Assembly (NCBI GenBank): GCA_019856515.1
Contig: CP082230.1
Coordinates: 2,728,001-2,792,000 of the forward strand
Source of the DNA: Prolixibacteraceae bacterium
GTDB lineage: Bacteria; Bacteroidota; Bacteroidia; Bacteroidales; Prolixibacteraceae
Reading direction: 5' to 3'
DNA: 64,000 nucleotides
The notes under the pieces were generated by a model, which was not told where the DNA came from, did not search any database, and saw nothing but the letters and a program-made list of their open reading frames with translations. Position numbers and translations under genes: made by a program. Below are positions 9,187-18,940 of this stretch, piece after piece (position 1 is the stretch's first letter; the number at the start of each line of letters is the position of its first letter).

Positions 9187-11120
9187 TTAGTCTTCATACA
9201 TAGAAGGATCTTTCTTGCAGATGGGAGGTTCTTCTCCTGGTGCTACAAGTACCATTGGTCTTCTATTAGGGGAGCACATTCCATTGTTTGGATTAGCAAT
9301 CGGAGATCCTGGATTGATGAATCCTGGAGGTAGAATAACTTTTGGTTGGTTTGTGTTAGAAGGTGAATGTGAGGTGCTTTTAGGCGGTCCTGATTTGGTG
9401 ATGGGTTTGTAATTCGTTGGCATTGGAAAAACTGCAAGTTTAACAATGCGTCCATATGGGATGTGTTTAATAGGATAGTATTTCTTCCCATCAAGATTCT
9501 TGGGCTTAGCTTTGGGGTCCATTAAGATAATTTCGTCTTCGAATTTAAGGTGTTCACTACCAACAAGATCTGTAGAGTCTGTTACTGTAAATTTGAGTTG
9601 AGTTGAAATCTGTTTTTGATATTGATGTGAATATGCCGCATTTAGATTTAGATTTACCGAAGGTTTGGTGCCTGTGGCAGTACTTGCTCCCCCTACGGTC
9701 GTACTTGCCCCACCTGAAATGTCTAATTTATTAGTTGTAGTAAAAGTTGTGGTGGTTGTAACTTCTTTCTCTATACCAGTGTCGAGTTCAAAGATATTGA
9801 TAAGTACACTTTTAGACTCGGTAAAAGGATCCCAATATTGGAGTCTAGATAAAATATCGAACTTAATCCATTTCGGTTTAATCCATTCAGGTCTAACTGT
9901 GTAGTATTCTCGACTTCTTCTGCCAAAATTTGGTGTAAGCCGATCAATATGAACATGTGAAATGTCAAATGCTTCTCTGATATTGACTGGCATGATTCTT
10001 TTTGATTCGATATCAACTTTATCTCCTTTGACTTTTCCAATATCAAATTTAAAGGTATATATCGAACCGTCCCACAACATTTTGTAAAGATCTTGTCCTC
10101 GATGTTTTTCTTTTCGTACTACTATTCGGTCATTACTACCAATATCAGTCTTTGTCATGCCGTTAATTGAAGGGTCATATGGTTCTACCTCTGATTTTGA
10201 GAGATATTCTAAGCCATTATAGGTGATTTGCATCGCATAGATACGTTCACGAATCTTATTATTTAAATTGTCATGATTAAAACTTCTATGGTTTTTATCT
10301 AAATTATAATAGATGTACTCTCTTTGACAAAGGTTATTGTCATTCTCGTTATATGCTTTTATTATACGAGGATCTATCTCACTTTCTTCTACATATAAGT
10401 ATTTTCCATATGTGGTCCAATGTTTGTTCGCCATATTTGTTGGTTCAATCCATGCTCTTGATTTTGTTTTTGTATTATAGTATGCTGGATTGAATTGATC
10501 ATACTTAAAGCTATAGATCGCTTGAGAGGATTTTGTTGCAGGAGTTTTCACCTCCATTCTTTCACTATTCTTTACGATCAGGAGTGGAAACATTGGTATC
10601 TCATTAGAAGGAATATAACTAACCGAATCTCCATTGCTCAGAACGGTGTTGTTAGGATTACCAAGATCTGTGACAATTCCAATGTATTGGTCGGATATAT
10701 CCCATTTTTCTGCGTTCATACCTCCGAATGATTCTAAGTTAGGAAATAGAATATTGATTAGTGGAGCACTTTTTTCGATTTGATCCAGTGAGTTTACATC
10801 TTCTGCATATACATCCAAAGCTTGTTTGAAGGTGATCCCCTCTTTTACTTCTTGATTCTTTACTTTACCATAAAGAATATCATAGTCACAATCGAATTGT
10901 TTCAGTGCTTCTTTTTGGATGAAGCTTCTTACTGCTTCATCGTTGTACACTGCTTTTGAAAGAATCTGAGCGAATTTGGTTTGTGCTTCGCTATGTGAAA
11001 TAGTAGGTAAGATTTCAAAGGCACTTGCATCTACCGTATTACTTGTTGCATCCAAGGCTTCTTGTTGGCATGACATCATACCCCCCCTAATACAATAAGT
11101 GAAAAGATTAGTTTTTTCAT
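9187..11120 (-). CDS. Large unknown lipoprotein, frameshifted in its signal peptide
   Basis: A protein of about 640 residues with no recognised family. The ATG at 11118-11120 starts a perfect lipoprotein signal, MKKLIFSLIVLGG, but a run of seven G then shifts the frame and a TGA follows at once. With eight (or five) G the signal would run straight into MMSCQQEALD and the whole downstream frame. Without that change the frame is open upstream to 11172 but lacks a signal. The body ends in a segment of alternating Thr/Ser and hydrophobic residues (about 465-540) and a Pro/Ser/Asn-rich tail. The alternating segment loosely recalls membrane-inserting hairpins of aerolysin-type toxins; this is speculative. 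It heads the lipoprotein/C11 protease cluster. Confidence 0.7.
11081..11087 (-). repeat. G7 homopolymer tract in a signal-peptide codon stretch
   Basis: Seven C on the plus strand (G7 on the coding strand) lie 31 nt after the start codon of the large lipoprotein gene. The tract is one base short of putting the signal peptide in frame with the mature protein, the arrangement expected of a slipped-strand on/off switch. A base-calling error is the main alternative. Confidence 0.7.
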
Positions 11121-11410
11121 TATAAATAATGTTAAATTTTAAGTTAGTGCAATGATAGTAATTAAAGATCATATATACAAGAAGGTAATGTGTTTTTTAT
11201 TAGAGTGTTACATGTATTATGTTTAGTGTAAATGATTTAAACTTGTGGATAATAAGAATGTTTTTTTGTTTCTGAGAAATTATCCTCAATATCTAGTGCA
11301 ACAACCTTCTAGTTTATGTCAGTATCTATCATCATAAATTAGATCAGTTTATTGGTCAAATGAACTAACTCATTTGTTTCGAGCTCATGTTACAATATGC
11401 ACTTTCAGTG

Positions 11411-11555
11411 CATTGTTGCATCAAAAATAGATGGATTATATTGAATAACTCGACCTGTTAATATCGGTAGTGGAGATCTCTTTTGATGATGTAAATCGAT
11501 CATTTCTGATGACACTATAATAATTATGACAATATAGAATCTATTCCAGTAGGCG
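11411..11555. repeat. Degenerate dispersed repeat, copy A
   Basis: This stretch resembles 54964-55105 over about 140 nt, sharing words such as AGATGGATTATA, CTGTTAATATCG/CTTGTTAATATCG and ACATCTCTTTT-like blocks. No frame is conserved. It is probably a relic of a mobile element. The remainder of the gap 11173-11623 shows nothing recognisable. Confidence 0.6.
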
Positions 11556-11623
11556 TTTGATGATACAAATTGATAGATATGTGTTTCATATCACTTATCC
11601 ATATATTTTGGCTGAAAAGAAAG

Positions 11624-11660
11624 ATTCCCATAATGAAGATGGTTGTTTCATTATGGGAAT
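11624..11660 (-). terminator. Terminator of the SNF2 helicase gene
   Basis: A perfect 14-bp stem (ATTCCCATAATGAA at 11624-11637 with 11647-11660) lies 14 nt past the helicase stop and is followed on the minus strand by TCTTTCTTTT. Confidence 0.85.
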
Positions 11661-11674
11661 TGATTAATTATGTT

Positions 11675-14600
11675 TTAGGACAATAGTGATTTTAGTTCAT
11701 TAAGATCTAATGTGGAAGAGGTGTCAGTACCTTCTAAGATTTGATCGGCTAAATTGCGTTTTGTGTCGTGCAGTGCAATGATCTTCTCTTCGATGGTTCC
11801 TTTAGTGATCAGTCGATAGACTGTTACTGGTTTTTCTTGGCCCATACGATGAGCTCTGTCGGTGGCTTGATCTTCGATGGCTGGATTCCACCATGGGTCC
11901 ATATGGATAACATAGTCTGCTGCGGTTAAGTTGAGTCCGAGTCCTCCTGCTTTAAGACTGATAAGGAATATCTTTGGTGTTCCTTCTTGGAAGGTCTTGA
12001 TTTGTTTGGCTCTTTTGGCTTTGGTGGTGCTACCATCCAAATAGCAATATTCGTAGCCAAGCTCCTTTATTTTCGCTTCAATCATTTTCAGGTATCCTGT
12101 AAATTGACTAAAAACAAGTACTTTATGATCTCCATCGAGGATGGTGTATATCAACTCTTCGAAGGCTTTTAGTTTTGAGCTATCGAGCTTTGTATTTTGG
12201 TCGACCAGTGTACTAGATAGACATGCTTGGCGTAGTTTGGTGATCTCGGATAGTATTTGGAATCGAGCTTTCCCATCATCGGCATTTTCGATGTTCTGTT
12301 GTGCAACAATTCTACTGGCTTCGTAATACTCTTTTTCTTCTTTGGACAGTTCAATTTCACGTATGATCTCTGTTTTTTCAGGCAACTCGGTCAACACTTC
12401 TTCTTTGGTTCTTCGAAGAAGGAATGGTTTGAAGAGTTGCTTTAGGAGTTCTTTGTTTTGGGAGGCATGCTCTCCTGTAATGTATTTTAGTTGGAAAGAT
12501 TTATAGTTGCCTAATAGTCCTGGAATTAGGAACTGGAATAGGTTCCACAGTTCTCCTAGATGGTTTTGAACAGGTGTACCTGTTGCAGCAATTTTAAATC
12601 TAGCCTCTAGGTTCATCACCGATTTAGAGCGTGATGTTTGGTTATTTTTAATGGCATGGGCTTCGTCTAGTGCCACCACATTCCATTTGTTTTCTTCTAG
12701 TAGTGTTGTGTTGGATTGTAACACCCCATAGCTAACAATCAATACATCCCCTTTGGTAAGTGTTTTTACAAACTCTGCTCTGTTCTTCAAAGGAAGTAGT
12801 TTGCAGTTTAAAGATGGGGCAAAACGCGCAATCTCCTTCTCCCAATTGATGGTAACAGCTGAAGGAGCAACCACTACAGATGGACCATTGGTTTTGTATT
12901 TATCTAATAGCGCCAGTATTTGGATCGTTTTACCTAGCCCCATATCGTCAGCTAGACATGCACCTAAACCCAGTTCGTAGAGCTTGCACATCCATTGGTA
13001 CCCTTCATCTTGATAGTCTCTCAGTTCGGCTTTATAGTCTTTAGAAACCGTAAATTTCTTCTTGTCAACCTTTTGTATTTGTTCTCTTCTCTTTTGCCAT
13101 TGTGATGGTATTTCGATTTGGTCGTTTTGGAACCAATCGTCGAACAGCTCCATTAGCATAGGATGGATACGAATGGGTTGATCCTCTTGTAGAGGTATTT
13201 CACCAAAAGAGGCGATCTGTTGGATCTTCTTTTGTAAAGATTCACTTACAGAGATATAGCTTTGGTCGTCAAGTTGGATGTAGCGATTATGACCATTGTT
13301 AGAGCGTTTAAGTAGTTCGACTAACGACATTACATTGTCGTTATTTGTCTGCCAATTGGCATTAAACTCAAACCATCCGTTAGTGGTCACTATTTGCATA
13401 TTTAGATCCTTCTCTGTAATAGGATTCGCAAGTTTAAACGTTTCTCCTTCAGGCCATAATATGGTCCATCGGTTAAATTGGTCTTTAATGAATGATAGTA
13501 GTTCCAAAGAGTCTATTGGATCATTAGAAATAATTAATAGTTCATCTTTATCTAGTTGGAAGTTAGATGATTTAAATGTATTAATAATTTCTTTTTTTAG
13601 TTTTGACTCTTTCTGTTTATCTGTTCTCACAAGAAAGGATCTTGTTTCCCCTTCGATAATCATCTCTTGTGTTTTATCATTCAATTTACTATTATATTGT
13701 TGAGCTTCGTGATGTTTGATACGGAATTCAGCTTTAAGCTGTTCACCTAATGGTTTCATTTGGATGATGGGTTGAGCGATACTCTCTTGAATAGTTATCG
13801 TTGAATCCGAGGGGTCTCCATCGATAAAAAGTTTTGTGGACAGCCCTTTTAGGCTCTCTTGGAATTGAGGCCATTGTTCGAATGGTATCGTAATTAAATC
13901 ATCACATTCAGTGAGGATCTTAGAAAATCTTATCTCAGTACCCGTTGCTTTGGTCACCGTAAATTGAGTATCTATTGTCTCTTTATAGGAGTAGGGTTTT
14001 TTGACTCTTTGGTTTGCCCTGATATGATATTCTTCTTCCTTTTTTTCAATTTCTACAATAAAAGGACGCTCAAGTATTTCAACACGATTTTTGTAGTTGT
14101 TGTCAGTATATACATGAGGATGCTTTTTCAATTCATAAAGTATGGATGCAATCCATACGTGATCATCATTAAAGTCACAATTTTCATATAGTCGGGCTAT
14201 CTGTATATCCAAAGGGGTGGCAGAAGAGGGAGGAGATGTATGTAGAAGTGGCGTTGGGATGTAATGACCTTTAGTTAAACCATTCTTGTTGAAAGATCTT
14301 TCGTAGGCACTAAGAATCATGTCTTCATCGTAATCATCTGTATCTATTGTCCACATGATACAAGATTGGTTATGTTTCTCTTCCTCTTTTTTAAGAGTTC
14401 GAATTAATGTTAATGCCTTACTCCACGTCTCTTTTTTGGGAACAAAGTTGTAGGAGTAAAAGTGCTTACGATCTTTAAAATTGATGGAAGGTAGCTTCAC
14501 TAATTTAGATATTTTATTCGTGCTACTCTCTTCTAGTTCAAAAACAATCCGCTGTGTAAAGCTGTATGAAATGTATTTTATAAACTCTACTCTATGTTTT

Positions 14601-15808
14601 AGATATATGGATTCAAAGAATTTCTCTTTGCCAAGCCATTTGGCTACCCATAGTCCAATAATTGTAGGGAGCGAGATGAACTCATCTTGTCCATGAATTA
14701 ATCTTTTCCATTTTAAATCCCCATCTGCTTCTTTCCCTTGGTATTCATGAACATAGAGCTTTAGAAGTTTATATGATATAATATAGTCGTTAGTGAGTTC
14801 TAAAGAAGAGTCTTTGTAGTACTTGATACCATCATTGGCTAAGGTTAAGAGTGACTTTATAGATTTGTCATCATTATTTTTGACTAAAATAAGAGCGATA
14901 AATATACCTCTATATCCAGGGACAAATAACTTCTTTGATTTTTGGTTCATGTGAATGTTTGTCCACAAGTTGATTGTGTCGATAGGAATGGTTTCTAGAC
15001 TGTTCAGGTCGTCGAACCAAGGTAGTTTATAATCATTGAATGATGAGGGGTATTTTGACTTAATACCTTCTATCTCCTGTTTGTTTCCGATTAATATTTT
15101 TTCACCTATTGTAAAGTCTAGGAGTTGATTCTTTAGGTTTGTTAAGCTAGGATAATTTTCGACTATCTTAAAAAGAATTTCATGTTGAATATTGTCGATG
15201 GATATGGATAAAAGAGTTTCATGTAAAGACCTACTAATTTTATTTTGTTGTGCAGAAATAGTGGAATATAAAGCTCTAATAAATTCAGTATTCTGATATA
15301 TATCAGAGTGAGATATGACCTTTCTGATTGCAGATCGCTTCTCATTATCCTCGATAGTTGTTTTTATACCAGTCTTTTCCGAGATGTTATACAGTAATTC
15401 TTGTGCAAAGAAATTTGCTACAGTGTCTACATCGCACAACTTTAAGAGGGAACTAATTTTATTTATATATGAGATGGAAGTGTCGTCTTCTAATTTCTTA
15501 ATGAGAATAGAACCAAGCTTTTGATCACTAAATATCTTTTTACCATATTTCTTTTGCCAATCGAAAGTCGTGAATACTAGTGTGTCTCCTTTTTTTAGTG
15601 TGAGTAAGTTGTTAGAGGTTAATTCCGATATATATTTTTCTACTTGTAGGAGTGAATATCTCTTTTCCCCTTCTTTTTGAAGATTGAGATTCCAAAGAAC
15701 TCGTGTGAAGAAGAATAAGTTACTCTCTTTCATTAATTCCATTAAATGGAAGGTGATGATATATAACTCTTTTGAATAGATGCTATTTGTTTTATCTATA
15801 GATGCCAT
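11675..15808 (-). CDS. SNF2/SWI2-family helicase-like ATPase
   Basis: A 1377-residue cytoplasmic protein with an SNF2 double-stranded-DNA translocase in its C-terminal third. Motif I (LADDMGLGKT) lies near residue 957, the DEAH box (VALDEAHAIKNN) near 1049, and GLNLTAADYVIHMDPWWNP with ATDRAHRMGQ marks the second lobe near 1290-1315. The N-terminal 900 residues are unrecognised and may carry the RapA/HepA-unlike substrate-binding part. Such proteins remodel protein-DNA complexes or free stalled polymerase. It stands alone, with its own terminator, and no methylase or nuclease partner that would mark it as a DISARM-type or restriction component is adjacent. Confidence 0.93.
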   Translation of the reverse strand: MASIDKTNSIYSKELYIITFHLMELMKESNLFFFTRVLWNLNLQKEGEKRYSLLQVEKYISELTSNNLLTLKKGDTLVFTTFDWQKKYGKKIFSDQKLGSILIKKLEDDTSISYINKISSLLKLCDVDTVANFFAQELLYNISEKTGIKTTIEDNEKRSAIRKVISHSDIYQNTEFIRALYSTISAQQNKISRSLHETLLSISIDNIQHEILFKIVENYPSLTNLKNQLLDFTIGEKILIGNKQEIEGIKSKYPSSFNDYKLPWFDDLNSLETIPIDTINLWTNIHMNQKSKKLFVPGYRGIFIALILVKNNDDKSIKSLLTLANDGIKYYKDSSLELTNDYIISYKLLKLYVHEYQGKEADGDLKWKRLIHGQDEFISLPTIIGLWVAKWLGKEKFFESIYLKHRVEFIKYISYSFTQRIVFELEESSTNKISKLVKLPSINFKDRKHFYSYNFVPKKETWSKALTLIRTLKKEEEKHNQSCIMWTIDTDDYDEDMILSAYERSFNKNGLTKGHYIPTPLLHTSPPSSATPLDIQIARLYENCDFNDDHVWIASILYELKKHPHVYTDNNYKNRVEILERPFIVEIEKKEEEYHIRANQRVKKPYSYKETIDTQFTVTKATGTEIRFSKILTECDDLITIPFEQWPQFQESLKGLSTKLFIDGDPSDSTITIQESIAQPIIQMKPLGEQLKAEFRIKHHEAQQYNSKLNDKTQEMIIEGETRSFLVRTDKQKESKLKKEIINTFKSSNFQLDKDELLIISNDPIDSLELLSFIKDQFNRWTILWPEGETFKLANPITEKDLNMQIVTTNGWFEFNANWQTNNDNVMSLVELLKRSNNGHNRYIQLDDQSYISVSESLQKKIQQIASFGEIPLQEDQPIRIHPMLMELFDDWFQNDQIEIPSQWQKRREQIQKVDKKKFTVSKDYKAELRDYQDEGYQWMCKLYELGLGACLADDMGLGKTIQILALLDKYKTNGPSVVVAPSAVTINWEKEIARFAPSLNCKLLPLKNRAEFVKTLTKGDVLIVSYGVLQSNTTLLEENKWNVVALDEAHAIKNNQTSRSKSVMNLEARFKIAATGTPVQNHLGELWNLFQFLIPGLLGNYKSFQLKYITGEHASQNKELLKQLFKPFLLRRTKEEVLTELPEKTEIIREIELSKEEKEYYEASRIVAQQNIENADDGKARFQILSEITKLRQACLSSTLVDQNTKLDSSKLKAFEELIYTILDGDHKVLVFSQFTGYLKMIEAKIKELGYEYCYLDGSTTKAKRAKQIKTFQEGTPKIFLISLKAGGLGLNLTAADYVIHMDPWWNPAIEDQATDRAHRMGQEKPVTVYRLITKGTIEEKIIALHDTKRNLADQILEGTDTSSTLDLNELKSLLS

Positions 15809-15847
15809 GTTCTACATATTTTAGATTCAGAAAGCTAAAATATAATA

Positions 15848-15975
15848 TTATACCAATTGTATCAATAGATGAACTATATCCTTTTGTCCTATTTTGTTTC
15901 TCCTTTGTTAAAAGACATCTCTGTAGGAAAAGGTTATGTTTTTATCTCTTCGCCTTGTGTAAGCAAAATATATTC
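15848..15975. repeat. Dispersed TACCAATT repeat, long copy
   Basis: About 130 nt matching 18771-18895 with scattered differences. It starts with TATACCAATTGTATC and ends near AAAATATA. The plus-strand open frame across it (15802-16071) is not conserved in the other copy and is treated as chance. Confidence 0.6.
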
Positions 15976-16073
15976 ACAAGTCTTTATTGCATATTAATTT
16001 CGTTGGTGTTCAATGCTGAGTTGTCTTGGGAATTATTGCCCCTGATAAGGAAGTGTTGTGATGAGGGTTAGAT

Positions 16074-16112
16074 ACTCCCGAAGTGATCTATAGGATTGAT
16101 CACTTCGGGAGT
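16074..16112 (-). terminator. Terminator of the M16 protease operon
   Basis: A perfect 15-bp stem (ACTCCCGAAGTGATC at 16074-16088 with 16098-16112) with a 9-nt loop, 6 nt past the stop of the downstream M16 gene. Confidence 0.8.
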
Positions 16113-16118
16113 TGTTAT

Positions 16119-17408
16119 TTATGTATTAGGAACTTGTCCTGCAATAATGGTGATCTGTTTGTCTAGATCAAAGTATTTTTGAGCTGTTTCTTGAATCTCT
16201 TCAGGGGTGATGGTTTGAACGGTGTGGATCAGTTTCTTGTAGTGATCCCAGTCAAGACCAAAGCCAATAAGTGACTCTAGTGTGTTTGCTCTTGCAAATG
16301 GTCCATCGACTTCACTCATGATCTTGCTCATCATATAGGAGCGCACCATGTGGAGCTCGGTTTCGGATATCTTCTCCTCTTTCAGTTTTATGATCTCTTT
16401 TTGGATCTCATCGTATGCTGGTTGGCAAACATGTGAGCCGACTTCTGAGAATATAAAAAGGGCTCCACCTGCTTGAAATGAGAGGTAAGATGCACGAATG
16501 CCATAGGTGTATCCTTTGTCTTCTCGGATGTTCATATTAAGTCGAGAACCAAAATATCCTCCAAGGGCAGTGATAAGTACACGTAGTTTAAAGTAGTCGT
16601 CACTGATCTTGTTGGGAAGAGGTATCCCAAGGGCAATGGCATTTTGTGTCGCCCCTTTCTTTTCGATCCATTCGGTTCCAAATATTGGTTGAAAGGGTTG
16701 ACTTTGGTTTTGTGCTATATCATTCTTTTTCCACGAAGCATCGCCTAGTAGATTGTCTAGTTGGTATAGTGCTTTATCGGAAGCTTGCCCACAAACGATA
16801 AGGTTTAGATCGTTAGGACGGTAGTGGTTTTGATGAAATTCGACAAGATCATCTCTCTGTATGTTTTGATATACTTGTATGTCTTCAAAAGGAGCATATG
16901 GGTGTTCAGGCCCCATCAGGTGTCTGAAGAAACGACGTTGTGCCATCACACTTACTTTCTCACTGTCTTCGATGAATTTATGTTGTCGTTTGGTTCGTAG
17001 TATTTCAAACTCCTTTTCGGGAAAAACGGGTTCGTGTATAACCGATTTAAGGTAAGGAAGCATCGCGTCAAGATGTTTGGATAATGTCAAGAAAGACATC
17101 ACGCTAAAATCATAACCAGGAGTGATATGTAGGTAGGCACCATAATAGTCTAACTGTTCTGCTAGATTTTGTGCTGAGAACTCTTGGGTTCCTTCTGTCA
17201 ACATCTTTGCAGTCATGGATGATTGCAAAGGTTTGGATGCTGCTTTCAGTCCAGCATGGAACATAATGTCCAACTTCACCAAATCTTGTTCGCCTGCTCT
17301 TAAATTGTGCCTTATGGTTCCATTGTCTAACTTAAGTGTGTCGACATTAGGAAGATCGATTTGGGTAACAGGATGATGTATGGGTGCTTTTGTTCTAAAA
17401 TCAGACAT
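16119..17408 (-). CDS. M16-family peptidase-like protein, inactive partner
   Basis: A 429-residue M16 (insulinase/processing-peptidase) protein without the HxxEH zinc motif; the matching position has no His pair. It retains the C-terminal NIREDKGYTYGIRA segment, in which Arg and Tyr of M16B partner subunits help bind substrate. It begins 3 nt after the catalytic M16 gene, so the two form a heterodimeric M16B enzyme, as in the YmxG/two-subunit bacterial type. Such enzymes degrade or process peptides. No signal peptide is visible, so it should be cytoplasmic unless exported by another route. Confidence 0.9.
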   Translation of the reverse strand: MSDFRTKAPIHHPVTQIDLPNVDTLKLDNGTIRHNLRAGEQDLVKLDIMFHAGLKAASKPLQSSMTAKMLTEGTQEFSAQNLAEQLDYYGAYLHITPGYDFSVMSFLTLSKHLDAMLPYLKSVIHEPVFPEKEFEILRTKRQHKFIEDSEKVSVMAQRRFFRHLMGPEHPYAPFEDIQVYQNIQRDDLVEFHQNHYRPNDLNLIVCGQASDKALYQLDNLLGDASWKKNDIAQNQSQPFQPIFGTEWIEKKGATQNAIALGIPLPNKISDDYFKLRVLITALGGYFGSRLNMNIREDKGYTYGIRASYLSFQAGGALFIFSEVGSHVCQPAYDEIQKEIIKLKEEKISETELHMVRSYMMSKIMSEVDGPFARANTLESLIGFGLDWDHYKKLIHTVQTITPEEIQETAQKYFDLDKQITIIAGQVPNT

Positions 17409-17411
17409 AAA

Positions 17412-18662
17412 TTACGACTCTTTTTTTGCGTTACTTAAATAGAATATCTCATTGCAGTTGGTGTCTGCAAAAGTTTTTTGTGCAAACTCTTGTAGTTTTT
17501 CTGTGGTGATGGCTCTATATTTATCCACTTGTGTGTTTATCAAGTCCACATCTCCTGCAAGTTCATAAGCAGCCAGCTGCATCGCTTTGTCTAGATAGCT
17601 GCTCTCAGAGTAAAGCAAGTTGGCTTCGAATTTGTTTTTGATCTTCTCTAACTCTTTGGTGTCGATCATGTCCCTCTTTATCTGTTCTAACTCTTCAAAG
17701 ACTGCCTTTTTTGCTTCTTGAAGGTCAACTCCATCGGCTGGTTTTCCAATGATAAGGAATAGTCCAGGATCTTCTTCTCCAGAGATAAATGCATCGATAT
17801 CGATGAACAGTTGTTTCTCTATGACTAACTTCTGATAGAATCGTGAGGAGTTTCCTGATGCAAGTACGTCGGATGTAAAGTCACCACAACGATAGTTGTC
17901 GGTGTTTTTAGCCCCCATATGCCAACTCCATATCAGCATGTCATTAGGAACATCACGATAAACGGTTTGTGTTTTGAACTCTTTTTGCTCTGGTTCGCTA
18001 GGATAGCTACGTTCTTCGACTTCACGATGAGGAATAGGGCCGAACCATTTTTCTGCTAAAGAGACGATGTGATCAAATTCGACATTGCCAGATGCGACCA
18101 GTACTGCGTTGTTTGGGGCATAGTGTTTAAAAAAGAACTCTTTTACGTCTTCTAATGTGGCATCCTCTATATGTTTGATCTCTTTACCGATAGTTGGCCA
18201 TTGGTAAGGATGTTTTTCGTAGGTCTGTTGGCGAATCAAATGCCATATGTCGCCATAGGGTTGGTTGATGTAGTTTTGACGAAACTCTTCGATAACCACT
18301 TGTTGTTGTGTGTCAAAACTTTTTTTAGAGAAGGCTAAGGATAACATTCGATCCGACTCTAACCAGAATCCTGTTTCGATATTCTGTGCAGGAACGGTAA
18401 GGTAGTAGTTGGTGATGTCATTCGATGTGAATGCATTATTATTACCACCGACATTTTGTAGCTCTTGGTCGTAGTCCGGAATATTGATAGAGCCTCCGAA
18501 CATAAGGTGTTCAAAAAAGTGTGCAAACCCCGTTTTATCAGCCGATTCATCTTTCGCTCCTACACGATAAAGAATATTCAGTGCTGCAAATGGGGTTGAC
18601 TTATCTTGGTGTACAATAACTCTAAGTCCATTGTTTAGAGTATGCTTATTATATTTAATCAT
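17412..18662 (-). CDS. M16-family zinc peptidase, catalytic subunit
   Basis: A 416-residue M16B peptidase with the inverted zinc motif HFFEH at 48-52 (in GFAHFFEHLMFGG) and the downstream Glu-containing NAFTSNDITNYY segment. It is the active half of the pair with the gene that begins 3 nt downstream. No signal peptide is visible. A third M16 gene at 36837-38069 also has an intact motif but stands with an O-methyltransferase. Substrates are unknown. Confidence 0.93.
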   Translation of the reverse strand: MIKYNKHTLNNGLRVIVHQDKSTPFAALNILYRVGAKDESADKTGFAHFFEHLMFGGSINIPDYDQELQNVGGNNNAFTSNDITNYYLTVPAQNIETGFWLESDRMLSLAFSKKSFDTQQQVVIEEFRQNYINQPYGDIWHLIRQQTYEKHPYQWPTIGKEIKHIEDATLEDVKEFFFKHYAPNNAVLVASGNVEFDHIVSLAEKWFGPIPHREVEERSYPSEPEQKEFKTQTVYRDVPNDMLIWSWHMGAKNTDNYRCGDFTSDVLASGNSSRFYQKLVIEKQLFIDIDAFISGEEDPGLFLIIGKPADGVDLQEAKKAVFEELEQIKRDMIDTKELEKIKNKFEANLLYSESSYLDKAMQLAAYELAGDVDLINTQVDKYRAITTEKLQEFAQKTFADTNCNEIFYLSNAKKES

Positions 18663-18770
18663 ATATCATTGTTAATGAAGTTGGAGAAGTACGACTTTCT
18701 CTGACTAAAAAAAGAGTCCCATAGAGGTCGTGAAATCTTTCTCTAAGGGACAAATGTAGTGATAATTAAT

Positions 18771-18895
18771 TAATACCAATTAAATCATTAAATGAGCGAT
18801 ATCCTTCTGTTTTATGTCGTTTATATATCATTAAAATATATCCTGAAGGGAAAGTTGATGCTTTCATTCTTGGCTTTCGTTTGAATAAAATATAG
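18771..18895. repeat. Dispersed TAATACCAATT repeat, long copy
   Basis: It begins TAATACCAATTAAATC and is alignable with 15848-15975 over about 125 nt. Its first 31 nt also match, inverted, 36151-36182. On the minus strand a frame of about 38 codons is open (ending near SFNDLIGI), but the other copy has stops, so coding is doubtful. It may be a small non-autonomous element. Confidence 0.6.
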
Positions 18896-18940
18896 ATGGA
18901 ATCCTATACAGATGATAAGAACACGTCATTGATGAAAGGG

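Noticed and set aside
11675..15808. SNF2 helicase as part of a DISARM- or restriction-type defence system
   Set aside because: No methylase, nuclease or phospholipase-D gene is adjacent; its neighbours are an M16 protease pair and lipoproteins.
15802..16071. Plus-strand 89-codon frame
   Set aside because: It lies across a dispersed repeat, is not conserved in the second copy and has no recognisable protein content.
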